Below are positions 32,498 to 41,026 of a stretch of 64,000 bases of DNA, in pieces (positions within the stretch are counted from its first letter, which is position 1; every line of letters begins with the position of its first letter). A program made the translations under genes and the position numbers. The DNA comes from Clostridiales bacterium (GTDB lineage: Bacteria > Bacillota > Clostridia > Lachnospirales > Lachnospiraceae): positions 106,044 to 170,043 of the forward strand of contig QAKV01000028.1 in NCBI GenBank assembly GCA_003343625.1. Direction: 5' to 3'. The notes under the pieces are model-generated. The model saw only the letters and a list, made by a program, of their open reading frames with translations, searched no databases and was not told the origin of the DNA.

Positions 32498-35461
32498 ATG
32501 AAAAAAGGAAAAATTCTGGCTTTGCTGCTGAGTCTGTCGATGGTGTGCGCTGCGTTCCCGGCGAAGACTGCCGCAGCGGTAGGCGGAAGCGGTGACGGGG
32601 AATCCGGAAGCGCCGAAGGAATGGAATATACGAAAACAGCGACGGATAATGGTGACGGAACTTATACCATTAAGCTGGAAGCTTATGCTACCGGGGAAAA
32701 GCTCATTATCGACGGGAAAAAAGATAAGCCCGCTGATATCGTTCTCGTGCTGGATCAGTCCGGATCTATGGCTGAATACATGAATAGCTATGGTTTCCGG
32801 GAATATGCCAACAAGAATAATGAAGATTTTTACCGGCTTCGCCATAACGGAGGGAGAAGTAACCTGTATTATCGGATGAGTGATGGAAGCTATGCTTCTG
32901 TTTCGGTAACATATCAGGATGCTTATAGTTATGAGGAAATTTCAGATAGGAAAGATAATTCCTACTATTACGAAAATCGAGAAAAGCTGTATGCGCTTGT
33001 AAACGGAGAATATCAGAAAGTTACTGTAAGTTTTGAACTTAGTTGGGGTGGAGTTCGCTATACATATAGGCTTCCGGACAGGACAATCATAGCCGAGAGC
33101 ACAGGAAGAGATAATTCTCCAACTTTCAACAATATCGACGGAAGCTGCCTGTACCTGGTTTCAGCGAACGAAAGCCAGCGCGAATATAGCTATTCTTATA
33201 CGGATGCGGAAGGGAATCTCATCGAAATCGAAACCTCTGTGGGTGCGAACGCGGCGCCGGAGCATACTTTCTATGAACGGTATGTGAGCGACAGTACGTC
33301 GAAGTTGAGCGCGTTGAGAACTGCGGTCACTAATTTCGCAGACAGCGTCAGTGAAAAGGCTGCAGGTGAGGACGGAATACCGGGGACGGAAGACGACGTG
33401 AATCACCGGATTGCGGTTGTAGGTTATGCCTATAATAGTTCGGGTAGTTACTCAAATACAGAAGTATTTATCGGGAGCGATCAATATAGATATAACAGCG
33501 GATATGGACAGTCCGCTCAGGACGTTTATGACCGCGCATTTCAAAATATGGATACGCCGCAAGGGCGGTCGAATGTAGCGGCATCCATCGGAGCGCTTAC
33601 GGCAAGCGGAGCTACCTATACGAATCTCGGCGTGGAGATGGCAAATGGAATTTTGAACGCCAATCCTGTAGAAGAGGACGAGGAACGCAGCCGGATCGTG
33701 ATTGTCTTTACGGACGGAGAACCGGGATATAGCGGTTATGATCCTGATGTAGCAGCTGCTGCTATACAGGAAGCATCTTCAATCAAGAATGGTGGCGCGA
33801 CCGTATATACGGTGGGTATTTTTGAAGGAGCGGATGCGACGGAAAACGGCATTAGCGACTCCGTTTCAGAAGATGTGCGCAGGGTTAACGCATTCATGCA
33901 GGGCCTTTCTTCCAACAACGGTACCCCGCAGGATCCCAGCTATTATCTTTCCGCTGCCGATGCGGAAACCCTGAACAACATTTTCGAACAGATTTCCGAT
34001 AATATCGAGCAGGGAGGTTCCGATACCACGCTGGACAAAAATACGGTGATCCGGGACTGGGTTGCGGAGTCTTTCGAGCTGCCGGAAGGGACAACGGGAG
34101 GGAATATCGCTCTCGAAACATACCGTTGTACCGGAAAAACGGGCGAGGAGTATACCTGGGAGAAGAATCCGGATGCCATGGGCGCGCATGCAGCGGTAAA
34201 CGCAGAGAGCGGCGAAGTCGAAGTTACCGGTTTCAACTTCGCGGAAAACTATGTGGGAACCGTTACGGAAAACGGGGAAACTTCATATCGCGGCAACAAG
34301 TTGGTCATTTCTTTTACGATAGAACCTAAAGAGGGATTTTTGGGTGGGAATCAGGTTCCTACCAACAGCAGCGCGGGAATTTACGAAAGCGGGGATGCTG
34401 AGGAACCGGTATTTGAATACGAGGTCCCTGTTGTGGATGTTCCCATCGAAGAAATCACTGTGACTGCTCCGGATAAGGACATCTATCTGCTCCAGGATGT
34501 ATCGCCTGCAGAGCTCAGACAGGGAACAACGGTAAAGGTGGGCGATGTAAACCTCGATCTGACAGAAGAAAACTATGGCTTGGAAGACTGGCAGTACGCT
34601 TATGTGCAAATCCAGGATGAGTTTACGGCGAATGGCGGACAGCTGATCGGAGATATGACGGATCTGCGAGAGGATACTTCTTATACCGCAACTGTTACCG
34701 TTATGCCGGAAATATCTGAAGGCAAAGCAGAACCGCAGACAGGATCGGACGAGGGAAACATCAACGTATATAAACCCGAACTGACCTATCAGGACAGCAA
34801 TGTGTATTATGGAGGGACTGCGCCTGCAGATAATACCTATGCTACGGTTAATCTGACCGATACAAAGTGGAAACACACCGATGCCGAAGGAACGGTAACG
34901 GAAGCCGACGTGGAAACGATGGGCCGTGCGCCGGAACTGGGGATTATGTATGTTCCGGAAGCGGGCAAGATAGAGGACGGAAAAATCAATACAAAGGAAG
35001 ATATTGCGGTTGATGCTGTGGTAAAGATCGAAGGTGAGGATGTGACTGCTGATACGGGTTTCGTTCATACGAGATGTGAGGGAGAAACGCAGGATCTCGC
35101 AAACGGCAAATTCTGGCTCCACGTCAAAACCTGCTCCCTCACCATCGCAAAGAAAGGCGGTGCCGAGGGCGAACCCTACGCATTCGAAATCTACAAGGAC
35201 AACGAGCCTTACACGGAGATCACGATTACAGGCAACGGCAGTGTAACCATCGGCGAACTGCCTGTAGGCGAGTACAAGATCGAAGAAGCCGAAGACTGGA
35301 GCTGGCGCTATACACCGACTTATGAAAATAATGGTGTGATTTTGAATGCCAACAACCCCAGCGGCACCATCACCTGTACCAACGAAAAAGACAACGATCA
35401 CTGGCTCAACGACTTCAGCACTGCGGTAAAGAACGTTTACGGCGAAGCAAATTCTGACTGA
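32498..35461 (+). CDS. Large secreted VWA-domain protein with SpaA-like end
   Basis: A 987-residue protein. Signal peptide (about 1-27). The VWA domain has an intact MIDAS: DQSGSM (about 86-91), ASGATYTNLG (about 370) and FTDGEPG (about 404). Between the first and second MIDAS parts lies a long insertion (about 95-260), rich in Tyr, Asn and Ser, with base composition that looks more AT-rich than its surroundings. The C-terminus (about 875-970) is SpaA/Cna-B-like: LTIAKKGGAEGEPYAFEIYKDNEPY...IGELPVGEYKIEEA. No sorting signal or end helix is seen, so it may be held by partner proteins. Likely adhesin or fibre-tip protein by analogy. Confidence 0.88.
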   Translation: MKKGKILALLLSLSMVCAAFPAKTAAAVGGSGDGESGSAEGMEYTKTATDNGDGTYTIKLEAYATGEKLIIDGKKDKPADIVLVLDQSGSMAEYMNSYGFREYANKNNEDFYRLRHNGGRSNLYYRMSDGSYASVSVTYQDAYSYEEISDRKDNSYYYENREKLYALVNGEYQKVTVSFELSWGGVRYTYRLPDRTIIAESTGRDNSPTFNNIDGSCLYLVSANESQREYSYSYTDAEGNLIEIETSVGANAAPEHTFYERYVSDSTSKLSALRTAVTNFADSVSEKAAGEDGIPGTEDDVNHRIAVVGYAYNSSGSYSNTEVFIGSDQYRYNSGYGQSAQDVYDRAFQNMDTPQGRSNVAASIGALTASGATYTNLGVEMANGILNANPVEEDEERSRIVIVFTDGEPGYSGYDPDVAAAAIQEASSIKNGGATVYTVGIFEGADATENGISDSVSEDVRRVNAFMQGLSSNNGTPQDPSYYLSAADAETLNNIFEQISDNIEQGGSDTTLDKNTVIRDWVAESFELPEGTTGGNIALETYRCTGKTGEEYTWEKNPDAMGAHAAVNAESGEVEVTGFNFAENYVGTVTENGETSYRGNKLVISFTIEPKEGFLGGNQVPTNSSAGIYESGDAEEPVFEYEVPVVDVPIEEITVTAPDKDIYLLQDVSPAELRQGTTVKVGDVNLDLTEENYGLEDWQYAYVQIQDEFTANGGQLIGDMTDLREDTSYTATVTVMPEISEGKAEPQTGSDEGNINVYKPELTYQDSNVYYGGTAPADNTYATVNLTDTKWKHTDAEGTVTEADVETMGRAPELGIMYVPEAGKIEDGKINTKEDIAVDAVVKIEGEDVTADTGFVHTRCEGETQDLANGKFWLHVKTCSLTIAKKGGAEGEPYAFEIYKDNEPYTEITITGNGSVTIGELPVGEYKIEEAEDWSWRYTPTYENNGVILNANNPSGTITCTNEKDNDHWLNDFSTAVKNVYGEANSD

Positions 35462-35476
35462 AAGGAGGGAAGATAA

Positions 35477-36076
35477 ATGTATCGCGGAAATAAACAGGAA
35501 AAACATCCGAAACGCAGGAAAAAGGCGAATAGAAGGATCGGGATACTGATTCTCTCCCTCCTGCTCATTGCGGCGGCGGCCATCGGCGGCACCATGGCCT
35601 ATCTGACCGCAGAAACGCCGCAGGTGGTGAATACCTTTACCCCTGCCGAAGTGACTACGGAAATCACAGAAGACTTTGACGGGAAAGTAAAGGAACGTAT
35701 AGAAGTAAAGAATACCGGCGATATAGCCGCCTACATCCGGGTGAAACTGGTCACATACCGGGTCAATGAGGCAGGAAATCCCATTGGCGGCGCAGCGGAG
35801 ATCCCGGCGTTTGATCTCGGAACAAATTGGAGGGAATATGGAGGATATTATTACTACACCCTTCCGGTTGATTCCAATGAGAGCACGCCAAACCTGATCG
35901 GTGACGGAAGCCAAATTGAATTAGAAGATTACGGCACTGATCTCAGCGATCCCGACGGTGGCAAACAGGTCATCGAAGTCATGGCGGAAGCCATCCAGAG
36001 CGAACCCGTGCAGGCCGTTGGCGAAGCTTGGGGTGTCAGTATTAGCCCGGATAAAGTTACAGCCTACATAGATTGA
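35477..36076 (+). CDS. TasA/camelysin-like protein with SipW-type signal (4)
   Basis: A 199-residue protein with a long basic N-terminus (MYRGNKQEKHPKRRKKANRR), a membrane segment and GGTMAYLTAETPQVVNTFTPAEVTTEI. The mature part has RIEVKNTGDIAAYIRVKLVTYRV and YYYYTLPVDSNEST, the same core as the other subunits. The extended basic start sets it apart and may delay processing. It is 15 nt after the VWA gene, with ribosome site AAAGGAGGG. Confidence 0.87.
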   Translation: MYRGNKQEKHPKRRKKANRRIGILILSLLLIAAAAIGGTMAYLTAETPQVVNTFTPAEVTTEITEDFDGKVKERIEVKNTGDIAAYIRVKLVTYRVNEAGNPIGGAAEIPAFDLGTNWREYGGYYYYTLPVDSNESTPNLIGDGSQIELEDYGTDLSDPDGGKQVIEVMAEAIQSEPVQAVGEAWGVSISPDKVTAYID

Positions 36077-36090
36077 GGAGGTGCGGGAAA

Positions 36091-36960
36091 TTGAAAAGAA
36101 AGAGTAAAGTGAAAAGCGGCTTCTCGCTCCTGACGGCTCTTCTTCTTTCCATGGGCCTGTCGGCCACGGCGTTTGCGGCGGATTCCTCCGCTGCGTTTAC
36201 GGACGGAAGGCTCATGGTCTATGAGCCGGGAAGCGCATATACGGAGACCGATCTGTTCGACGGCTTCAAGGGCGTGATGCCCGGCGATGTCCGCGCGGAA
36301 GAGATTACCGTGGAAAACCGAACTGATGACTGCGACTATATCAAAGTATATTTGAGAGCAGTCCCTCACGACGAGGACGGAAATCCGGTCAGCGAAGAGG
36401 TACTGGAGGAACTTCGTGAGGATGGACGCAAGGAAAACGCTTCCGATCTGGAATATATGTACGATTTCCTTTCGCAGTTGTCCTTAAAGGTCTCAAACGG
36501 CGATACGGCAATCTATGAGGACTCGTTGGATGAAACCGACGGCCTGACGGACAATGTGTATCTCGGCAGCCTTCGCAGAGGGGAAGCATTGAACCTGCAC
36601 GTGGAGCTGACCGTTCCCATCGAAATGGGCAACGAGTACAGCGATCGCATCGGAGAGGTGGATTGGGTTTTCGTAGTCGAGGGACTGAACGATCCGGATC
36701 CGGATCCCGATCCGGAACATCATCCTTCCGATGACGATGATGAGGAGGAAAATACAGCCGTTCCGACGGCGGCGAAACCGCAGACGCCGGCAGCGCCGAT
36801 TCAGATCCCGCCGGCTCAGCCGCAGACGGGCGGCCAGACGACGCCTCAGACCGGAGACAGCGCGAACCTGATCCTGTGGATCTGCGCGGCAGCGGCAGGC
36901 GCTTTCCTCCTGACCGCGGTGTTCTTAAGGCGCAGAAAACGCGAGATGAAAGACCGCTGA
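36091..36960 (+). CDS. Cell-wall-anchored protein with PQTGD sorting signal
   Basis: A 289-residue protein. Signal peptide ends at AFAA (about residue 30). The main domain has FKGVMPGDVRAEEITVENRTDDCDYIKVYLRAVPHDEDG and LNLHVELTVPIEMGNEYSDRIGEVDWVFVVEG, resembling TasA-type folds. A Pro/Asp linker (DPDPDPDPE) and Pro/Gln-rich stretch lead to PQTGDSAN, a hydrophobic helix and RRRKREMKDR, a sortase signal of the xPxTG type. It may anchor the fibre to peptidoglycan. The TTG at 36091 has GAGGAGGTG 8 nt upstream; an earlier TTG at 36073 overlaps that site. Confidence 0.85.
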   Translation: MKRKSKVKSGFSLLTALLLSMGLSATAFAADSSAAFTDGRLMVYEPGSAYTETDLFDGFKGVMPGDVRAEEITVENRTDDCDYIKVYLRAVPHDEDGNPVSEEVLEELREDGRKENASDLEYMYDFLSQLSLKVSNGDTAIYEDSLDETDGLTDNVYLGSLRRGEALNLHVELTVPIEMGNEYSDRIGEVDWVFVVEGLNDPDPDPDPEHHPSDDDDEEENTAVPTAAKPQTPAAPIQIPPAQPQTGGQTTPQTGDSANLILWICAAAAGAFLLTAVFLRRRKREMKDR

Positions 36961-36996
36961 TGAAATCACAAGAAATTTAAAGGGGGAATACCCCGC

Positions 36997-37027
36997 AAAG
37001 GGGGCTGCGAAGGCGGCCCCCTTTCTT
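36997..37027 (+). terminator. Terminator of the surface operon
   Basis: AAAGGGGGCTGC with GCGGCCCCCTTT (one G-T pair), then CTT. The T-run is short, so some read-through into the AP2 gene is possible. Confidence 0.7.
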
Positions 37028-37060
37028 AAAAGATGTCTGAAACATGAGAGGGAGAGACGG

Positions 37061-37705
37061 ATGGAAGAAAACAAAAGGATGGAAGCTCCCCCCAAGCGGG
37101 GCAAGGGCAGGAGCCTGACCGATCTAACGGGGCGGCGGTTCGGCCGCCTTGTAGCCCTCTATCCCACGAAGGAGCGTGATCGGAAGGGATCGGTGTACTG
37201 GCACTGCGTTTGCGACTGCGGAAAGGAAGCGGAAGTGACGGAAAACGGCCTGGTTCATGGGAATAACCGAAGCTGCGGATGCCTGAAGCGGGAGAATCAG
37301 AAGCGGGTGGTGGATCAGCTGCACATGGTGGACGGGACCTGCCTGGAGTGGTTGGAAAAGAGGAAGAGCAGGAGCGACAACACCAGCGGGTTCCGGGGGA
37401 TTTATTGCCTGAAAAACGGGCGTTACCGGGTGGGGATCGGGTTTAAACGGGAACGGTACTACCTTGGTACCTATGACTCCATGGAAGATGCGGTACGGGT
37501 ACGCCTGGAAGCGGAAAAGCGGATTCACGGGGAGTTTGTGAGGCAGTATAAGCTGTGGAAGGAGAAAGCGGACGCGGACAGCGCGTGGGGGAAAGCGCAT
37601 CCGCTCACATTTCGGGTTCAGAAAGGGGCCGGGGGCACATACCGTGTGGTGACGGATCTGGGAGAGGAAGAGAAGACGAATCCGGCGGGGAGAAAATCGG
37701 AATAG
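37061..37705 (+). CDS. AP2-domain DNA-binding protein
   Basis: A 214-residue protein. The first half, DLTGRRFGRLVALYP...WHCVCDCGKEAEV...SCGCLKRENQ, is the Cys-rich module often found before AP2 domains in phage and Clostridia proteins (four Cys, zinc-type). The second half, NTSGFRGIYCLKNGRYRVGIGFKRERYYLGTYDSMEDAVRVRLEAEK, is a typical AP2/ERF domain. Such proteins often derive from homing endonucleases, but no HNH nuclease motif is visible. It may be a regulator of the upstream operon; that is an inference from position. Confidence 0.8.
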   Translation: MEENKRMEAPPKRGKGRSLTDLTGRRFGRLVALYPTKERDRKGSVYWHCVCDCGKEAEVTENGLVHGNNRSCGCLKRENQKRVVDQLHMVDGTCLEWLEKRKSRSDNTSGFRGIYCLKNGRYRVGIGFKRERYYLGTYDSMEDAVRVRLEAEKRIHGEFVRQYKLWKEKADADSAWGKAHPLTFRVQKGAGGTYRVVTDLGEEEKTNPAGRKSE

Positions 37706-37772
37706 AAAGCGGATAAAGCGGCGCCATAAACGACATCGTGAGACAGATGGATTCGCTTTTGCAGATATGATA

Positions 37773-37806
37773 GGGTAGGCCGAGCGTCTTTGGCCTCCCC
37801 TTTTTT
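37773..37806 (+). terminator. Terminator after the AP2 gene
   Basis: GGGTAGGCC with GGCCTCCCC (one G-T pair), followed by TTTTTT. Confidence 0.85.
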
Positions 37807-37836
37807 GTCCCCGCATCCACCCCGTCAACCCCCTTC

Positions 37837-37866
37837 TTGACTGGCCGGGGAAAATAGGGTTATAAT
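37837..37866 (+). promoter_or_regulatory. minCDE promoter
   Basis: TTGACT (37837-37842), 18 nt, TATAAT (37861-37866), 31 nt before the minC ATG. Confidence 0.85.
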
Positions 37867-37896
37867 CGCAATAACGAATTGAGTACGGAGGAGGAC

Positions 37897-38649
37897 ATGG
37901 CAAACGAAGTAGTGATTAAGAGCAACCGTTACGGGCTGAATCTGATCCTGGACGATCAGACGCCGTTTCCGGAGCTGCTTCGCATTATCGGGAATAAATT
38001 TCAGGAAACCGGCGGCTTTTTTCAAAACGCGAAAATGGCGGTTTCCTTTGAGGGCCGGCAGCTTTCCCCGGCGCAACAGAAGCGGATCGCGGACGTCATC
38101 ATGGAAAATTCTTCCATTCAGATCACCGGCATCATGGAGGCGGGCGCCCTGCAGGAAGAGCGGACGAAGGCACGGACGGAGGGCTCTTCGGACAAAGGCG
38201 CTGCCGGCGGGCGCGGGCAAATGGCGCAAAGCGCCCGGCAGGACATCGGGCAGTCGCTTCCCATGGGGGAGGGCAACGCCGATTTTTACAAGGGGAATCT
38301 GCGCTCAGGCCAGATTCTGGAGAGCGAGACGAACATTACTCTGATCGGGGATGTGAATCCGGGAGCCAATATCATTTCCGGAGGCAGCATTGTCATCCTG
38401 GGATCGCTGAAGGGGAATGCCTGTGCGGGCGCATCCGGGGACGGCAGTTGTTTTATTTTCGCCCTGGATATGCGGCCGATCCAGCTGCAGATCGGCGAGT
38501 TTATCGCCAAGAGCCCGGATCGGGACAAGGAGCCCAGACGCCTGCGCCGGAAGGAGAAGGACGGGGCGGGAACGCCCAAAGTGGCGGTGGTGCGGGATGG
38601 CAATATCTGCATCGAGCCCATGGCGAAAGGGTTTTTGGACCGCCTGTAA
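37897..38649 (+). CDS. minC: Septum site-determining protein MinC
   Basis: A 250-residue MinC. The N-terminal FtsZ-inhibiting domain (about 1-85) begins ANEVVIKSNRYGLNLILDDQTPFPELL. After a Gly/Gln linker comes the C-terminal beta-helix (about 130-215): YKGNLRSGQILESETNITLIGDVNPGANIISGGSIVILGSLKGNACAG, with FIFALDMRPIQLQIGEFIA, the MinD-binding and dimer part. A basic tail follows. It blocks Z-ring assembly at the poles with MinD. ATG 37897 has GGAGGAGG upstream. Confidence 0.95.
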   Translation: MANEVVIKSNRYGLNLILDDQTPFPELLRIIGNKFQETGGFFQNAKMAVSFEGRQLSPAQQKRIADVIMENSSIQITGIMEAGALQEERTKARTEGSSDKGAAGGRGQMAQSARQDIGQSLPMGEGNADFYKGNLRSGQILESETNITLIGDVNPGANIISGGSIVILGSLKGNACAGASGDGSCFIFALDMRPIQLQIGEFIAKSPDRDKEPRRLRRKEKDGAGTPKVAVVRDGNICIEPMAKGFLDRL

Positions 38650-38764
38650 CGGCAAAAAGCGCGGGCGGCGCCCGCTTTTTGCGGGGGATTTTGCCGCCGG
38701 ACGGAGTTTTATCCGGAAAAATTGAGGAAGAAATGGAAAAAGGACCAAGGAGGAAAAAGTAGGA

Positions 38765-39556
38765 ATGAGCGAAGTGATCGTAATAACATCCGGAAAGGGC
38801 GGAGTCGGCAAGACGACGACCACGGCGAACGTGGGAACCGGCCTGGCGATGCTGAATAAGAAGGTCGTGATGATCGATACGGATATCGGGCTGAGAAACC
38901 TGGACGTGGTGCTGGGACTGGAAAACAGGATCGTATACAATCTGGTGGATGTGGTGGAAGGCAAGTGCAGGCTCAAACAGGCGCTGATCAAGCATAAGAA
39001 ATATCCGGAGCTGTGCCTGCTGCCGTCGGCCCAGACCAGGGATAAAGATGCCGTATCCCCGGAACAGATGAAGGAACTCATCGAGGAGCTGAAGCCGGAA
39101 TTCGACTATATCCTTCTGGATTGCCCGGCCGGCATCGAGCAGGGGTTCAAGAATGCCATCGCAGGAGCTGATCGCGCGCTGGTGGTGACCACGCCGGAGG
39201 TTTCCGCCATCCGCGATGCGGATCGGATCGTAGGCCTCCTGGAAGCAAACGAGATGAAGAAAATCGACCTGATCATCAACCGGATCCGCATGGATATGGT
39301 CAGGCGCGGCGATATGCTGAAAGTGGAGGATGTGTGCGACATTCTCTCCATTCCCCTTCTGGGCGTGATCCCCGACGACGAACAGGTGGTGGTGTCCACC
39401 AACCAGGGCGATCCGCTGGTAGGCGGCAGCAGTCTGGCGGGGCAGGCTTACGTCAATATCTGTCACAGGCTGATGGGGGATGATGTACCGATGATGGATC
39501 TGGATGCCAGAAAGGGTGTAATGGGGAGGCTCAAGGAGCTGTTTAGAAGAAACTAG
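38765..39556 (+). CDS. minD: Septum site-determining ATPase MinD
   Basis: A 263-residue ParA/MinD ATPase. The deviant Walker A is SGKGGVGKTTTTANVG with the signature lysine. IDTDIGLRNLDVVLGLENRIVYNLVDVVEG follows, and DYILLDCPAGIEQGF is the Walker B region. The C-terminal amphipathic helix (GVMGRLKELFRRN) binds the membrane. It recruits MinC and is cleared by MinE. It lies 115 nt after minC; ribosome site AAGGAGG. Confidence 0.97.
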   Translation: MSEVIVITSGKGGVGKTTTTANVGTGLAMLNKKVVMIDTDIGLRNLDVVLGLENRIVYNLVDVVEGKCRLKQALIKHKKYPELCLLPSAQTRDKDAVSPEQMKELIEELKPEFDYILLDCPAGIEQGFKNAIAGADRALVVTTPEVSAIRDADRIVGLLEANEMKKIDLIINRIRMDMVRRGDMLKVEDVCDILSIPLLGVIPDDEQVVVSTNQGDPLVGGSSLAGQAYVNICHRLMGDDVPMMDLDARKGVMGRLKELFRRN

Positions 39557-39569
39557 GGGGAAACAAGCT

Positions 39570-39848
39570 ATGCGTTTAATGGATTTTTTTCGAAAAAAGA
39601 GCTCCGGAGAGATCGCGAAGGACCGTCTGAAGCTGCTGCTCGTATCGGACAGGGCGAATTGCTCCCCTGAAATGATGGAGATGATCAAAAACGATATCAT
39701 ACAGGTGATATCCAAATATATGGATATCGATGTCCAGGGGCTGGATATCCAGATCACGGAGACGGAGTCGGAGACCAGCAACGGCGTGGTGCCTGCGTTG
39801 TTCGCGAACATTCCGATCAAGGACATGAAACACAAGCCGAAAAAATAA
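39570..39848 (+). CDS. minE: Cell division topological specificity factor MinE
   Basis: A 92-residue MinE. The N-terminus (MRLMDFFRKKSSGEIAKDRLKLLLVSDRANCSPEMMEMIKNDI) contains the membrane-targeting helix and the MinD-binding helix. The rest, including YMDIDVQGLDIQITE, is the dimerising beta domain. It stimulates the MinD ATPase so the MinCD inhibitor clears from mid-cell. It follows minD by 13 nt. Its presence means a Min oscillation, not DivIVA alone, places the septum. Confidence 0.95.
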   Translation: MRLMDFFRKKSSGEIAKDRLKLLLVSDRANCSPEMMEMIKNDIIQVISKYMDIDVQGLDIQITETESETSNGVVPALFANIPIKDMKHKPKK

Positions 39849-39907
39849 GGCAGGATCGGATAGGGAAGGAGCCTTCCCCATCCGCTGCGATACTCATGGC
39901 CAGCTCA

Positions 39908-39988
39908 CAGCATACGCTGTTCACTGTCCGTTACCCGGCAAATGTCCGCTCGTGCGAGCACGGCGGCCGCCTGCCGGGCGTATCGCGC
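39908..39988 (-). repeat. Dispersed 81-bp intergenic repeat, copy A
   Basis: Closely matches the reverse complement of 49784-49864 over its whole length, with only scattered changes. It contains small palindromes (CAGC-ATAC-GCTG, GCTCG-TG-CGAGC) and outer CCCGGCA / TGCCGGG arms. Open frames across both copies share a similar peptide, but they are not genes. Confidence 0.85.
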
Positions 39989-39992
39989 AAAG

Positions 39993-40032
39993 AAAACGGC
40001 CGCCCCGCCTGAAAATGCGGGGCGGCCGTTTT
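39993..40032. terminator. Bidirectional terminator between minE and DUF975
   Basis: A perfect 16-bp stem, AAAACGGCCGCCCCGC and its complement, with an 8-nt loop and A/T ends for both strands. Confidence 0.9.
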
Positions 40033-40073
40033 GACCGTCAAAAATCCATTTTCCCGAAACGAAATTCGCGGGT

Positions 40074-40787
40074 TTATCGTTCGTAACCGGTCTGCCCTTC
40101 CTGCTCATAGCCGCTGTAGCCGTTCTGAGGGCCTGCGGGCGGCTTTAAGCTCAGATAGTAGCCGGCATAGGTGATGGTCGTGTAGGGCGTCACATACAGG
40201 CTGGCGATGCCGCAGGTGATCCCGGCCAGAAGCATCCAGGGGATGAACGAGAGCTGCAGCACGAAGAACTCCCACAGCCGTCCGGACATGAGCTGTTTGC
40301 TTTCGTTGACGCATTCGCGGATTCCTTTTTCAGGATTTTCCGCCAGGATGAAGAACGCCTGGGAATAACGCAGCCCGGCGATGATGCCGGGGATGAAGCA
40401 CAGCAGGCTCCACAGCCAGACGAACAGGGCGATCCACAAAGAAAGGCCGAAGACCTTGAGGAACAGGGAAAAGTAGCCGAACAACTCCCCGACGCCGGTT
40501 TCCTCGTGTTTGAATACCTTCAGACAGTAGACATAGTAGCCGAACTGGATGGTCGCGGCCAGAAGGGTCATGACGATCGCAAGGATCAGGCTGATGAACA
40601 CGGAGAAAAAGCCGACCGTTTCGGAACCCAAAATCGCGCCGGTAATTCCGAAGATGCTGGTAACTGTGCTGATGACAATAGAGAAGGCGATGGTGATCGC
40701 CAGGTAGGCCAAAGTGGTGAGCACGGGGTGCGGGGTCGCAGCGCGCATGGCATCTTTGGCATCCTGCTTCAATAAAGCACGGTTCAT
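40074..40787 (-). CDS. DUF975 family membrane protein
   Basis: A 237-residue protein with about six membrane segments. It shows the DUF975 blocks IPGIIAGLRYSQAFFILAENPEKGIRECVNESKQLMSGRLWEFFVLQLSFIPWMLL and ITCGIASLYVTPYTTITYAGYY. The short C-terminal tail is rich in Gly, Tyr and Gln. Function unknown; the family is common in Firmicutes and often next to envelope genes. Ribosome site AGGAGGA. It is convergent with minE. Confidence 0.85.
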   Translation of the reverse strand: MNRALLKQDAKDAMRAATPHPVLTTLAYLAITIAFSIVISTVTSIFGITGAILGSETVGFFSVFISLILAIVMTLLAATIQFGYYVYCLKVFKHEETGVGELFGYFSLFLKVFGLSLWIALFVWLWSLLCFIPGIIAGLRYSQAFFILAENPEKGIRECVNESKQLMSGRLWEFFVLQLSFIPWMLLAGITCGIASLYVTPYTTITYAGYYLSLKPPAGPQNGYSGYEQEGQTGYER

Positions 40788-40829
40788 ACGTAAAATCCTC
40801 CTGCATAAGATTATTTTTGAAACGACATC

Positions 40830-40838
40830 ATTATACCA
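40830..40838 (-). promoter_or_regulatory. Extended -10 promoter of the DUF975 gene
   Basis: On the minus strand TGG-TATAAT, an extended -10 with no clear -35. It lies 43 nt before the ATG. Confidence 0.5.
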
Positions 40839-40915
40839 TATGTCCGTCAGTTTCCATATAGAAATCTGAATTTTTTACAAAACGGAGGGGGAAATCCTTA
40901 CAATGCAAGATTTTA

Positions 40916-40944
40916 TTGTATTTTAGCGCTTTGTTTGCTAATAT
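40916..40944 (+). promoter_or_regulatory. glnS promoter
   Basis: TTGTAT (40916-40921), 17 nt, TAATAT (40939-40944). The predicted start near 40951 rules out the most upstream frame starts for glnS. Confidence 0.65.
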
Positions 40945-41026
40945 AGTCAATAATGAAGAAAAAGCGAGAGGAGGGAAAGGGCAGCCGCGCGGGAAAGATC
41001 GGACGGCGGTTTCGCCCTGTTTGGGA

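Noticed and set aside
34283..35914. Minus-strand open frame of 543 codons opposite the VWA gene
   Set aside because: The plus-strand frame has clear VWA and SpaA motifs; the minus frame has no domain and starts inside the next gene.
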